In this document: one piece after another, positions 51,937 through 59,921 of the stretch | How the letters are laid out: the number at the start of each line of letters is the position of its first letter | Position numbering within the stretch: position 1 is the first letter of the stretch | Assembly: GCA_020847045.1 (NCBI GenBank) | Contig: JADLCT010000054.1 | Coordinates: forward strand, 1 to 64,000 | Length of the DNA: 64,000 bases | Direction of reading: 5' to 3' | Source of the DNA: Bryobacterales bacterium | Lineage (GTDB): Bacteria; Acidobacteriota; Terriglobia; Bryobacterales; Bryobacteraceae | The notes under the pieces: model-generated | Told to the model about the DNA's origin: nothing | The model's input: the letters and a program-made list of their open reading frames with translations, nothing else | Database searches by the model: none | Position numbers and translations under genes: made by a program

Positions 51937-53334
51937 ATGCGTCTGTGGCACTGGTCCCTGCTCGCCTTGTTCGCCGGCGCCACGCGCCTGGCTCACACCG
52001 GCATTCTCTGGGTGGAGGAAGCCTATCCCGCCGCCGCCGGCCTGCAAATGCGGTACGGGCTGCTGCCCTACCGCGACTTCTTCTATGACAAGCCCCCGCT
52101 GCCCGCGTTGCTGTACGGCGCCACCGGCATTACGCAGGGCGCCGGGTTGCGCATTCTCGGCGCGCTGTTCGCGGTGTGGTGCGCGTGGCTTATGGCCGGC
52201 TTCGCCCGCGAACGGTGGGGCGAGCCCGAGTCTCGCGCCGCGGCCTGGCTCACGGTGTTCTTTCTCACCTTCGACACGCCCAGCGCCGTGATGGCTCTCG
52301 CGCCGGACCTTCTGCTGTTCGTTCCGCACGTGGCCGCCGTCTGGCTGGCCTGGCGCCGCCAGCGCCTCGCCTCGGGCGTTCTGTGCGGCATTGCCCTGCT
52401 CACCAACGCGAAGGCGCTGCTGTTCATTCCCGTTTGCATGGCCTTTGCCGGCGGAATTGCCTGGCCCATCCCGGCCGCCGCCCTTCTGCTCGGCTCGCTT
52501 CCTTTCTGGATTCCCGGCTATCGTGAACAGGTCTGGGAGTTCGGCCGGCTCTATGCGAACGACCCCTTCGCCGTTTCGCCCTGGCGTGAAGGTCTTCTGC
52601 GCACGGCCGGATGGCTCGGCTTCCACGCCGCACTGGCCGTTCCCGCCGCATGGGCTCTGTGGCGCGAGCGCGACTGGCGGTGGGGCCTCTGGCTGCTGCT
52701 GTCCCTGGCGAGCGTGGTCCTGGGGCTGCGCTTCTTCCCCCGCTACTATTTCGCGCTGCTCCCTGTCACAGTACTGCTGGCCGCGCGCGGTCTGCCACTG
52801 CTTCCCCGCGCCGGGCGGCTTGCCGCGCTGGCTCTGCTGCTGATTCCCGGCATCCGCTTCGGCCCCCGTTTCCTCACGCTCTACAGCGGCGGTGACGCGC
52901 AGTGGGCCGACACCGCCATGAACCGGGACAGCCGCAGGGTGCGCGAAGCGTTCGCCCGTCTGGCGGCGAGTCATCCACCCGCGGACGGCGTCAAAGAAAC
53001 CATCTTCGTCTGGGGCTACCGTCCCGATATCCTCGTCTATCTCGACAGGCCGCTCGGCGCTCCCTTCCTGGACTCCCAGCCCCTCACCGGCGTCCTCGCC
53101 GACCGTCATCTCACCAGCACCCACGTCACCGCGCCCGAGTTGGCCCGCGCGAACCGCGAGCGGCTCACACGCCTTCGCCCGGAACTGGTGATCGATGGCC
53201 TGGCGCGCTACAATCCCCGGCTGGCCATCACCGCGTATCCCGAACTCGCCGCCTGGCTGCCGGCCTACTACCGGCCCTGGTTCAGCACCGATGGCAGCAT
53301 CGTCTACCGGCTAACGTCCGCTCCAGCACGCTGA
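51937..53334 (+). CDS. Polytopic membrane protein, probable GT-C-type glycosyltransferase
   Basis: The 465-residue product has about ten hydrophobic segments. It looks like the PMT/ArnT class of lipid-linked sugar transferases. An early charged pair after the first helix (WVEEAYPAAAG) and YRDFFYDKPPLPALLYG match the position of the catalytic acidic loop and the PP-motif seen in that class. The C-terminal soluble part (about 345-465) includes ETIFVWGYRPDILVYLDRPLG. Substrate is unknown. It overlaps the convergent crotonase gene by 24 bases. Confidence 0.7.
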   Translation: MRLWHWSLLALFAGATRLAHTGILWVEEAYPAAAGLQMRYGLLPYRDFFYDKPPLPALLYGATGITQGAGLRILGALFAVWCAWLMAGFARERWGEPESRAAAWLTVFFLTFDTPSAVMALAPDLLLFVPHVAAVWLAWRRQRLASGVLCGIALLTNAKALLFIPVCMAFAGGIAWPIPAAALLLGSLPFWIPGYREQVWEFGRLYANDPFAVSPWREGLLRTAGWLGFHAALAVPAAWALWRERDWRWGLWLLLSLASVVLGLRFFPRYYFALLPVTVLLAARGLPLLPRAGRLAALALLLIPGIRFGPRFLTLYSGGDAQWADTAMNRDSRRVREAFARLAASHPPADGVKETIFVWGYRPDILVYLDRPLGAPFLDSQPLTGVLADRHLTSTHVTAPELARANRERLTRLRPELVIDGLARYNPRLAITAYPELAAWLPAYYRPWFSTDGSIVYRLTSAPAR

Positions 53335-54081
53335 CCGCTTTTCAAGGAACGCGCCCATCCCCTCCTGCGCATCGGCCGCCATCGCATTCATCGACATCAC
53401 CTCTTTCGCATAGGCGTAGGCTTTCGGCTGTTCCAGGTCGATTTGCGCATAGAACGCCTGCTTGCCGAGAGCGATGGTGAATGAACTCGACGCGGCCACC
53501 TGCGCCGCCAGCGCCCGCGTTTCACCGGCCAGATCGCCGGCCGCCACCACACGGTTCACCAGCCCCCACTCGCAGGCTGTCCGCGCGTCCACGGGGCGGC
53601 CTGTGAGCAGCATCTCCATGGCGCGCTTCCGGCCCACGGCGCGCGTCAGCGCCACCATGGGCGTTGTGCAGAACAGACCGATCTTGACGCCCGGCGTGGC
53701 GAAAGCAGCCTCTTCGCTTGCCACCGCCAGGTCACAGGCGGCCACCAGTTGGCACCCCGCCGCGGTGGCCAGCCCTTGCACCTGCGCGATCACTGGCTGC
53801 GGGGCCGCCTGGATCAGCGCCATCAACTCCGTGCACACGTCGAACAGTTCGCGGTACTCGGCCACGCCACGGCCCACCATTTCGCTCAGATCATGGCCGC
53901 TCGAAAACACCTTCCCCTCGGCCGCAAGAATAACCGCGCGCACCGGTGTCTCCACCGAGACCTCCCGCAGCGCCGCCATCAGCTCCCGCATCAGCCCGAG
54001 CGAGAGCGCATTGCGCTTCTCCGGCCGCGCCAGCGTCACCACGGCCACGGCCTCTTCCCGCGATACCCGCACAACACTCAT
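53311..54081 (-). CDS. Enoyl-CoA hydratase/isomerase-family protein, ECHDC3-like
   Basis: The product is 256 residues from the ATG at 54081, with AGGAGG nine bases upstream. The crotonase fold is clear: ARPEKRNALSLGLM, the oxyanion-hole stretch FSSGHDLSEMV and NGLATAAGCQLVA-like QGLATAAGCQLVAACDLAVAS. FATPGVKIGLFCTTPMVAL closely resembles the human ECHDC3 protein, and so does the C-terminal EGMGAFLEKRSACW. The second catalytic Glu of true hydratases is Gly here, so ordinary hydration is doubtful. Confidence 0.85.
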   Translation of the reverse strand: MSVVRVSREEAVAVVTLARPEKRNALSLGLMRELMAALREVSVETPVRAVILAAEGKVFSSGHDLSEMVGRGVAEYRELFDVCTELMALIQAAPQPVIAQVQGLATAAGCQLVAACDLAVASEEAAFATPGVKIGLFCTTPMVALTRAVGRKRAMEMLLTGRPVDARTACEWGLVNRVVAAGDLAGETRALAAQVAASSSFTIALGKQAFYAQIDLEQPKAYAYAKEVMSMNAMAADAQEGMGAFLEKRSACWSGR

Positions 54082-54115
54082 GCCCGTTCGCCTCCTGGTG
54101 ATAGCATAACGGCCC

Positions 54116-55573
54116 ATGCAATCGTTCCCGGCCTGGGAAAAAGACACGCTGCCCGAGGCGCCCCGCGGCGGACGCCGCTGGACCGCGCTCATCGGGCCCG
54201 GGTTGCTCATGGCGGGCGCCAACATCGGCGGCGGCGAGTGGCTGTTCGGCCCGCTCGTCACGGCGCAGTATGGCGGCCATGTGCTCTGGCTCGCCACCGT
54301 CAGCATCCTCGTGCAGGCCGCCTACAACCTGGCCGTCATGCGCTATGCGCTCTACACCGGAGAGTCCATCTTTGTCGGCTTCTTCCGGACGCTGCCAGGA
54401 CCCGCTTTCTGGACCTGCTTCTACCTGCTGTTCGAGTTCGGCGCCATCTGGCCCTATCTCAGTTCCAACGCCGCCGTGCCGCTCGCCAGCGCCATCCTTG
54501 GCCGCCTGCCCGGAGCCGCCGACGCGGGGCTGGTCCGCACGCTCGGCTATGCCATCTTCTGCTGCGCCTTCGTGCCGCTCATCTTCGGCGGAAAGGTTTA
54601 CTATGCGCTCGAGAAGGTGATGGTCGCCAAACTTGTGCTGGTGCTCTCCTTTCTCGGCTTCGTCTGTATCTTTCACGTCAGCGCCGCCACGTGGTGGGAG
54701 GTGTTGAGCGGGTTCTTCCGCTTCGGCTCGCTACCCCCGGGCGAGTTCAACTGGGCCACGCTGGCCGCCTTCAGCGCCGTGGCCGGAGCGGGCGGCCTTA
54801 CCAACTCCGCCTTCTCCTCGTATGCACGCGACAAGGGCTGGGGGATGGGCGCGAAGACCGGCGCCATTCCGTCCGCGATCGGCGGCCGCACCGTTAAGCT
54901 GTCGCACACCGGGAAGGTGTTTGACGTGACGCCCGAGTCGCTGGCCTGCTGGCGGCGCTGGCTGACCGTGATTCGCCGCGACCAGTTCTGGCTCTGGCTG
55001 CCCGGCTGTCTGGTGGGCATGGCCCTGCCCGCCATGTTTTCGCTGGAGTTCGTGCGCGGCGTCAAAGACGTCGATGGCAACGCCGTGGCCGCCATGACGG
55101 CCGGCGCGCTGGCGCAGTCCCATGGCCGGATCTACTGGTTCCTGACGCTGCTGTGTGGCTTCCTCATCATGGCGCCTACGCAGGTAAGCCAGCTCGACAC
55201 CATCGCCCGCCGCTGGACCGATATCATCTGGATCGGCGCGCGCAGCACCCACGCGCTGGCTCCGCACAAGGTGAAGATCGTTTATTACACCATCCTGGTG
55301 GTCTATTTCTTCTGGGGTCTTCTGGCCCTGCGCATCACGCCCAATCCGCTCGTGCTCGCCATCGCCACCGGCGTCATGTGGAACTTCGCTCTCGCGTTCA
55401 CGGCGCTCCACACGCTGGCCGTGCTGCGGCGTCTTCTCCCCGCCGGACTCCGGCCCGGATGGCTCATGCAGCTCGGCCTGCTCGCCTGCGCCGTCTTCTT
55501 CTTTGGCATCTCCGGATTGGCGTTCGCGCAGCAATGGCCGAAGCTGGCCGCATGGCTCGGAGCGCTGTTCTAA
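54116..55573 (+). CDS. Nramp-related membrane transporter, atypical
   Basis: The 485-residue product has about eleven to twelve hydrophobic segments with the LeuT-fold layout of the Nramp family. In TM1, where metal transporters have DPGN, it has GPGLLMAGANIGGGEWLFGP. TM6 has AGAGGLTNSAFSSYARDKGWGMG instead of the usual MPH signature. A hydrophilic insert (about 255-280) follows. Loss of the metal ligands suggests a different substrate or mechanism, as in some Nramp-related proteins. It starts 34 bases from the divergent crotonase gene and ends with a 4-base overlap with the next, convergent gene. Confidence 0.75.
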   Translation: MQSFPAWEKDTLPEAPRGGRRWTALIGPGLLMAGANIGGGEWLFGPLVTAQYGGHVLWLATVSILVQAAYNLAVMRYALYTGESIFVGFFRTLPGPAFWTCFYLLFEFGAIWPYLSSNAAVPLASAILGRLPGAADAGLVRTLGYAIFCCAFVPLIFGGKVYYALEKVMVAKLVLVLSFLGFVCIFHVSAATWWEVLSGFFRFGSLPPGEFNWATLAAFSAVAGAGGLTNSAFSSYARDKGWGMGAKTGAIPSAIGGRTVKLSHTGKVFDVTPESLACWRRWLTVIRRDQFWLWLPGCLVGMALPAMFSLEFVRGVKDVDGNAVAAMTAGALAQSHGRIYWFLTLLCGFLIMAPTQVSQLDTIARRWTDIIWIGARSTHALAPHKVKIVYYTILVVYFFWGLLALRITPNPLVLAIATGVMWNFALAFTALHTLAVLRRLLPAGLRPGWLMQLGLLACAVFFFGISGLAFAQQWPKLAAWLGALF

Positions 55574-56208
55574 CGCCGCCCCTCGATCGCCCCGGATGAG
55601 TCGCCGCCCAGCGTCCACGTGCCTTTCAACAGGCCGCCCTGCAGCTTCATCTTGATCTGCACCGGCCCATGATTGGTGTTGGCCGTGAACTGCACGCTAT
55701 CCCCGGCGGCCTTCAAATCCTCCATCGCCAACCGCCCTGTTTCGCCGCTCCGCATCGTGCCCCGCCATGCGCCGGCTTCCTGAATCAACTCCATTTCCAC
55801 CTCGGCCGGTTCGCCGCTGGGCCGCGTCGCGGTCAGCTTCCACACGCCCGCCAGCCCCTGCGCTGCGCGCTCGCCGGTCATGGCCCCCACCTCGTCGCCC
55901 GTGCGCCATTCACCCTTCAGTCCCGCTCCGGCCAGCGCGAGTTGGATCTGCACCGTCCGGTCTTCCCAGGGAATCTCGAACCGGACCTGGTCATTCTCGC
56001 GCGACACCTTTTCGATTTCGTGCCGCAGGGCGCCCGCTTTCAGCGATGCCTTCAGCACGCCGGCCTCCGTGCGGAAGGTCAGATCCGCCTTCACTGGACG
56101 GCCATCGCCATCGTGGGTGCTGACGACCCAGGCGCCGTCGAAATCGGCGCCAAAGGCCAACGCAGCCGCCAGAGTCATCAGGGAGAAGAGGGGGAAGATT
56201 CGTCTCAT
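55570..56208 (-). CDS. Secreted beta-rich protein of unknown function
   Basis: The product is 212 residues from the ATG at 56208, which begins a signal peptide (MRRIFPLFSLMTLAAALAFG). The mature part holds two similar beta-strand modules. The first begins DFDGAWVVSTHDGDGRPVKA and the second LAGVWKLTATRPSGEPAEVE; each ends with a LKGEW or LKGTW strand. This duplicated lipocalin-like pattern suggests ligand binding. No enzyme motif is seen. It is divergent from the TetR regulator with 74 bases between. Confidence 0.7.
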   Translation of the reverse strand: MRRIFPLFSLMTLAAALAFGADFDGAWVVSTHDGDGRPVKADLTFRTEAGVLKASLKAGALRHEIEKVSRENDQVRFEIPWEDRTVQIQLALAGAGLKGEWRTGDEVGAMTGERAAQGLAGVWKLTATRPSGEPAEVEMELIQEAGAWRGTMRSGETGRLAMEDLKAAGDSVQFTANTNHGPVQIKMKLQGGLLKGTWTLGGDSSGAIEGRR

Positions 56209-56223
56209 TCTGCTCAGTCTACC

Positions 56224-56269
56224 CCGGCGCGCCGGAAGTTGACTGTACTTTCCCCTGCCAGAGAGGGGA
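56224..56269. promoter_or_regulatory. Palindrome and inverted repeat between secreted protein and TetR genes
   Basis: CCGGCGCGCCGG (56224-56235) is a perfect 12-base palindrome. TCCCCT (56251-56256) and AGGGGA (56264-56269) form an inverted repeat with a 7-base spacer, just before the TetR start at 56283. TetR-type regulators bind such symmetric sites and often control themselves and the divergent gene. This is a candidate operator region. Confidence 0.5.
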
Positions 56270-56282
56270 GAATGTATGCTTC

Positions 56283-56849
56283 GTGCCGCGCAAGAAAACC
56301 ATCGCTGACGACAACCTGCTGAACGCCGCCCGTTCCATATTTTCCGAAAGAGGATTCGCCGCTCCCACCAGGGACATCGCCCGTCTGGCCAATGTCTCCG
56401 AAGGGCTGCTTTTCCAGCGCTACCGCACCAAGGACGAGTTGTTTTTCGCGGCCATGGTGCCCCCCGCCATCTCTCTCGCCGGACCACTGAGCGCTTCGGG
56501 CGGCGCCGGGTTTGAAGAATCGTTCCGCGCCGCCGCCCGCGCGATGCTGGACTACTTCCGCGCCGCCGCGCCCATCTTCGCGCAACTCTCCACGCACCCC
56601 GGCTTCCGGTTTGAAGAGTTCGCCGCGCGCCATCCGCAATCGGCTCTTGTCGCTCTGCGCGGGGAACTCATCCGCTTTTTCGCGCAACACCGCGCCCCCG
56701 ATCCCTCCGGCGCCGCGCTGCTGCTGATCTCCTCCCTGCACGGAATCGCCATGTTTGAACACCTTGGCGCTTACGGCGGACGCCTGCCCGCCGAGTTCGT
56801 CGGCCGCGCCATTCAATGCGCCTGGATGGCCGTCCGTCCGCCCGCATGA
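56283..56849 (+). CDS. TetR-family transcriptional regulator
   Basis: The 188-residue product starts at a GTG. The N-terminal helix-turn-helix is at about residues 8-55 (LLNAARSIFSERGFAAPTRDIARLANVSEGLLFQRYRTKDELFFAAM). The remainder is helical, as expected for the ligand-binding and dimer domain. Likely targets are the divergent secreted protein and the downstream dioxygenase-like gene, which starts 47 bases on. The ligand is unknown. Confidence 0.92.
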   Translation: MPRKKTIADDNLLNAARSIFSERGFAAPTRDIARLANVSEGLLFQRYRTKDELFFAAMVPPAISLAGPLSASGGAGFEESFRAAARAMLDYFRAAAPIFAQLSTHPGFRFEEFAARHPQSALVALRGELIRFFAQHRAPDPSGAALLLISSLHGIAMFEHLGAYGGRLPAEFVGRAIQCAWMAVRPPA

Positions 56850-56895
56850 TGTTCTGGCGCGTTCGTGCTACACTCTCGCCCATCGAGAGGTGGCA

Positions 56896-57531
56896 ATGAA
56901 CGACAAGGAACTCCGCCGTCGCGACCTTCTGGGCGACTGCATAGCCAAGGGCCTGCTGGTAGCAGCGGCGCCTATGGCCTCCACGCGGCTCTTCGCGCTT
57001 TGGCAGCAGGCCGAAGCGCAAGCCGCCAAGCCAACGCCGGCCGATGTGCTGGGCCCTTTTTATAAAAAGGGCGCTCCAGACGTCTCCGTGCTGCGCAAAC
57101 CCGGTGACCCCGGCTTTCCCCTGCGCGTCGTGGGCAAGGTGATGAACACGCGCGGAGAGAAGCTGCCGGGCGCGCGCATCGACGTTTGGCAGGCTGACCA
57201 CGCGGGCTTATATGACGTTCGCGGGTACCGCTATCGCGCCCAGCTCGCCTTGGGCGGCGCTTCCGAGTACACGCTGGAAACGATTCTGCCGGGGCATTAT
57301 GCGGACCGCCCGGCCCAGCACATCCACTACCTCATCAGCGCGCCCGGCCACAAGACTCTCATCACGCAGGCCTACTTCGCCACCGATCCCTTCTTCGAAG
57401 GCAACCCCGGCCGGAACTACGCAAAAAACAATATCGTGGGAAACCGTGAACTGGTCCGTCCTGTGAAGCTGTTCGAGCAGGGCGCCCCGCACGCCGAGAT
57501 CACCTTCGACATCATCCTGGAGAAGGCCTGA
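56896..57531 (+). CDS. Intradiol ring-cleavage dioxygenase-like protein, exported
   Basis: The product is 211 residues from the ATG at 56896 (AGAGGTGG upstream). It resembles the protocatechuate 3,4-dioxygenase/catechol 1,2-dioxygenase fold: DVLGPFYKKGAP, VVGKVMNTRGEKLPGARIDVWQADHAG. Four candidate iron ligands are visible: Tyr in AGLYD, Tyr in GHYADRP, and both His in QHIHYLISAPGHK. The start RRRDLLGDC with a following hydrophobic stretch suggests a Tat signal. It probably opens aromatic rings outside the cytoplasm. The WD40 gene starts 1 base after its stop. Confidence 0.85.
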   Translation: MNDKELRRRDLLGDCIAKGLLVAAAPMASTRLFALWQQAEAQAAKPTPADVLGPFYKKGAPDVSVLRKPGDPGFPLRVVGKVMNTRGEKLPGARIDVWQADHAGLYDVRGYRYRAQLALGGASEYTLETILPGHYADRPAQHIHYLISAPGHKTLITQAYFATDPFFEGNPGRNYAKNNIVGNRELVRPVKLFEQGAPHAEITFDIILEKA

Positions 57532-57532
57532 G

Positions 57533-58330
57533 ATGCCGCGCACGATTGAATCGGAAGCCGGCGTCAGAGCGGTGGCCTTTCTCGACGGCGGCGCGGCCAT
57601 TGCCGGCTGGTGCTCCGACCGCAAGGCGCGCGTCTGGGATACCGCCACCGGACACTTGCGCGAGACCCTGGAGCACGCCTCGCTGCCTCCGTCTCTGGCT
57701 GCCTTGGCCAGCCCCCTTGTAACTTCCAGCGGCGGAGAACTCTCCGCCGAAGCGGTCATCCCCAACAAGCAGTGGAACGAGAACGTCGTCCGGGTGCGCG
57801 ATCGCTCGGGCGCCGGCAAGTTTCAGCTTCCGGCCGGACTAGGCGGCATCTCGGTAATCGGTTTCTCGCCCAACGGCAAGGCGCTCGCCGCCGGGTCGTA
57901 TGACACCTCGCTGCGCGTCTGGAATACGGCCAACGGTGAGTTGCTCCGGCATGTCGAAGAACTCCCGGTTTCCATGTTCGCCATGGACTTCTCACCGGAT
58001 GGACGCTGGCTGGCGGCCGCCGGCGCGGACCGCATTGTGTATGTCTGGGACACAGCCACATGGCGTCTGGCCCGCAAACTCGCCGGGCAGCCCGAGATGA
58101 TCTCCGCGCTCGCCTTTTCCTCCGATGGCCGGCGTCTGGCCACGGGCGGCTTCAGCGAACTCACCGTGACGCACCCCGTGAAGATTCTGCTGTGGGACTT
58201 CGCCTCGGGCAAGCCCGAGCGCACCTTCGACGCGCCCGCTTGTGTGCGGTCCATCGCACTTGCGCGCGATGGCAAGTGGCTTGCCGCCGCCTTCGGAGGC
58301 AAAACGGTCGTCCTGCACGGGCTCGCCTGA
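57533..58330 (+). CDS. WD40-repeat protein
   Basis: The 265-residue product has about five WD40-type units, such as VRAVAFLDGGAAIAGWCSDRKARVWD, IGFSPNGKALAAGSYDTSLRVWN, MDFSPDGRWLAAAGADRIVYVWD and LAFSSDGRRLATGGF. It is likely a beta-propeller scaffold, possibly completed by dimerisation. No signal peptide is seen, whereas the preceding dioxygenase looks exported, so direct partnership is uncertain. The one-base gap to that gene implies one transcript. Confidence 0.85.
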   Translation: MPRTIESEAGVRAVAFLDGGAAIAGWCSDRKARVWDTATGHLRETLEHASLPPSLAALASPLVTSSGGELSAEAVIPNKQWNENVVRVRDRSGAGKFQLPAGLGGISVIGFSPNGKALAAGSYDTSLRVWNTANGELLRHVEELPVSMFAMDFSPDGRWLAAAGADRIVYVWDTATWRLARKLAGQPEMISALAFSSDGRRLATGGFSELTVTHPVKILLWDFASGKPERTFDAPACVRSIALARDGKWLAAAFGGKTVVLHGLA

Positions 58331-58338
58331 GGCCGCGC

Positions 58339-59298
58339 CTAAATGTCGAACCGGTAGGCGGCCACGTTGTGAAACGTGCCGTAGGGTTCACGCTCCAAAC
58401 CCATGGGGGCGATGTGCCAGGTCCACTCGCTTAGCTTGCGGCGTCTCCAGCCGGGCAACTGGGCCTCGATTTCAACGTTGCACAACGCGGACCATGTGGT
58501 GTGCTCGCCTTCCTTCGGCGGCGGCGCGTAGCTGGCCCGCGAATAAGCCGGTGCGCCGCGGTACTCCGTGTAGTCCGTGTCGGTGATCACCAGCGCATGG
58601 CGGCAGCGCGAAGAAGCGATGGCCGTGAAATGATCCTCGACAACGGTCCGGCCCGCGGGCAGCAAGGCCTCCAGCCACTCCTGCTCGTGCTGCTTCACAA
58701 ACTTCGCGCCGAAGGACTCCGTCAGCAGCTCCTCGGCAATCTCCTGCCAGCCGATGGGCAACTGGCTCAGCACGTTCAGCGACAGCACGGCATCGGCATG
58801 CGGCAGGTGCGGCGTGGGCACCTCGATCATGTGCGAGAGGGTTGACAGGGCCGTTTGCCAGCGCGCGCTGGGCGCCGTGCGGCTCAGGCGGCCGGCCAGG
58901 TGCATCTGCCATGGATCATACTTTAGCGTCAGTTCACGCAGGTCATAATCGACGGCCACGCGTCCCTTCAGCTTGGATCCCAGCTCACGCCATTTGCCGC
59001 CGCATGCCGGGTCGGCGTCCAGCAGCAAGACCTCCTGGAAGCGTTCGGCCAGTTCGATGGAGAAGTCCAGCAGCCTTCCGGCGCCCAGCACCAGCAGCCG
59101 CTTGCCGGAGACGTCCCAACCGCGTTGCACCGTGCGCGAGGCCTCCAGATGCGGTTCCCAATAGGGTGTGAGCGCCGCGTACCGGCGGGCCAGGTTGTGT
59201 CCACCGCGCGCAAAACGGCGGTAGCGAAAGCGGGAAGCGATCCAGTCCGATAGGCTCAAGCCCCATTGTAGCCGCCCCGGGACGGCGGCCCGGCTCAC
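58339..59298 (-). CDS. Methyltransferase-like protein of unknown function
   Basis: The 319-residue product starts at a GTG overlapping the YceI stop (GTGA). A Rossmann-like SAM-binding region is at about residues 68-100 (GKRLLVLGAGRLLDFSIELAERFQEVLLLDADP). The mid part contains ADAVLSLNVLSQLPIGWQEIAEELL, a motif IV-like position. The C-terminal region ends with SEWTWHIAPMG. The substrate is unknown, and the glycine-rich loop is shorter than in typical class I methyltransferases. Confidence 0.65.
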   Translation of the reverse strand: MSRAAVPGRLQWGLSLSDWIASRFRYRRFARGGHNLARRYAALTPYWEPHLEASRTVQRGWDVSGKRLLVLGAGRLLDFSIELAERFQEVLLLDADPACGGKWRELGSKLKGRVAVDYDLRELTLKYDPWQMHLAGRLSRTAPSARWQTALSTLSHMIEVPTPHLPHADAVLSLNVLSQLPIGWQEIAEELLTESFGAKFVKQHEQEWLEALLPAGRTVVEDHFTAIASSRCRHALVITDTDYTEYRGAPAYSRASYAPPPKEGEHTTWSALCNVEIEAQLPGWRRRKLSEWTWHIAPMGLEREPYGTFHNVAAYRFDI

Positions 59299-59915
59299 TT
59301 GGGCGTGGCGCGCAGATCGAACTGCACGGGCATCTCATCCTTGTTGCCGATTAACCCGAACGGCACGGGCGATGGAGGGTTCACGCCATAGTCCTTACGG
59401 CGCAACTCCGCGCTTCCTTTCAGGCGCAGGGTCCCTCCGCTCCGCTCCACCGTCACATGGATGGCCACCGGCTTGGCGATGCCCCTGATGGTCAGCGGAC
59501 CGGTGGCATCGAAGCTGCCATCGGGCCGCCGGGCCACCTTCTCCGAGCGGAAGCTCATTCTGGGATGCCGCACGCTGTCCATGGCCTCCTGCGCCACGCG
59601 CAGGATCTTGGTCTTGTCCTTTTCGTCCACCCAGGTGTCATGGCAAACCAGCGACGAGTTTTCCACCCAGAAGCTGACGGTCGAGCGTTCGGGCGCCGCC
59701 TCGTCGTAGTGCAACTCGCCCGAGTAGCGCTCGAAGGTGAACACATGAACCTTGCCCGGCATGAGGCCGGTCTTGTGCACCTCCAGTTGAAACCGCGCGC
59801 CGGGAGCAGGCGCGATCGAATACTCGGCCGCCGTCGCTCCGAACGCCCACAGGAGACACGCCGCCAGCCGCGCGCCCGCGCGCTCCCATTCGCGCCGCTG
59901 GGAAAGCATTCTCAT
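59295..59915 (-). CDS. YceI-family periplasmic lipid-binding protein
   Basis: The 206-residue product has a signal-like start (hydrophobic stretch ARLAACLLWAFGATAAE) and the YceI lipocalin fold: YSIAPAPGARFQLEVHKTGLMPGKVHVFTF, then VSFWVENSSLVCHD, the strand HPRMSFRSEKV, LTIRGIAKPVAIHVT and the closing KDYGVNPPSPVPFGLIGNKDEMPVQF. YceI proteins bind isoprenoid lipids in the periplasm. It lies 6 bases after the SpoIIE-type gene and overlaps the methyltransferase-like gene. Confidence 0.9.
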   Translation of the reverse strand: MRMLSQRREWERAGARLAACLLWAFGATAAEYSIAPAPGARFQLEVHKTGLMPGKVHVFTFERYSGELHYDEAAPERSTVSFWVENSSLVCHDTWVDEKDKTKILRVAQEAMDSVRHPRMSFRSEKVARRPDGSFDATGPLTIRGIAKPVAIHVTVERSGGTLRLKGSAELRRKDYGVNPPSPVPFGLIGNKDEMPVQFDLRATPK

Positions 59916-59921
59916 CAGCGT

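Noticed and set aside
49053..52088. A 1011-codon open frame on the plus strand
   Set aside because: It lies opposite three well-supported minus-strand genes (ceramidase-like, metF, fdhA), is rich in Arg, His and Ala, and has no domain. It is an antisense frame produced by high GC codon use.
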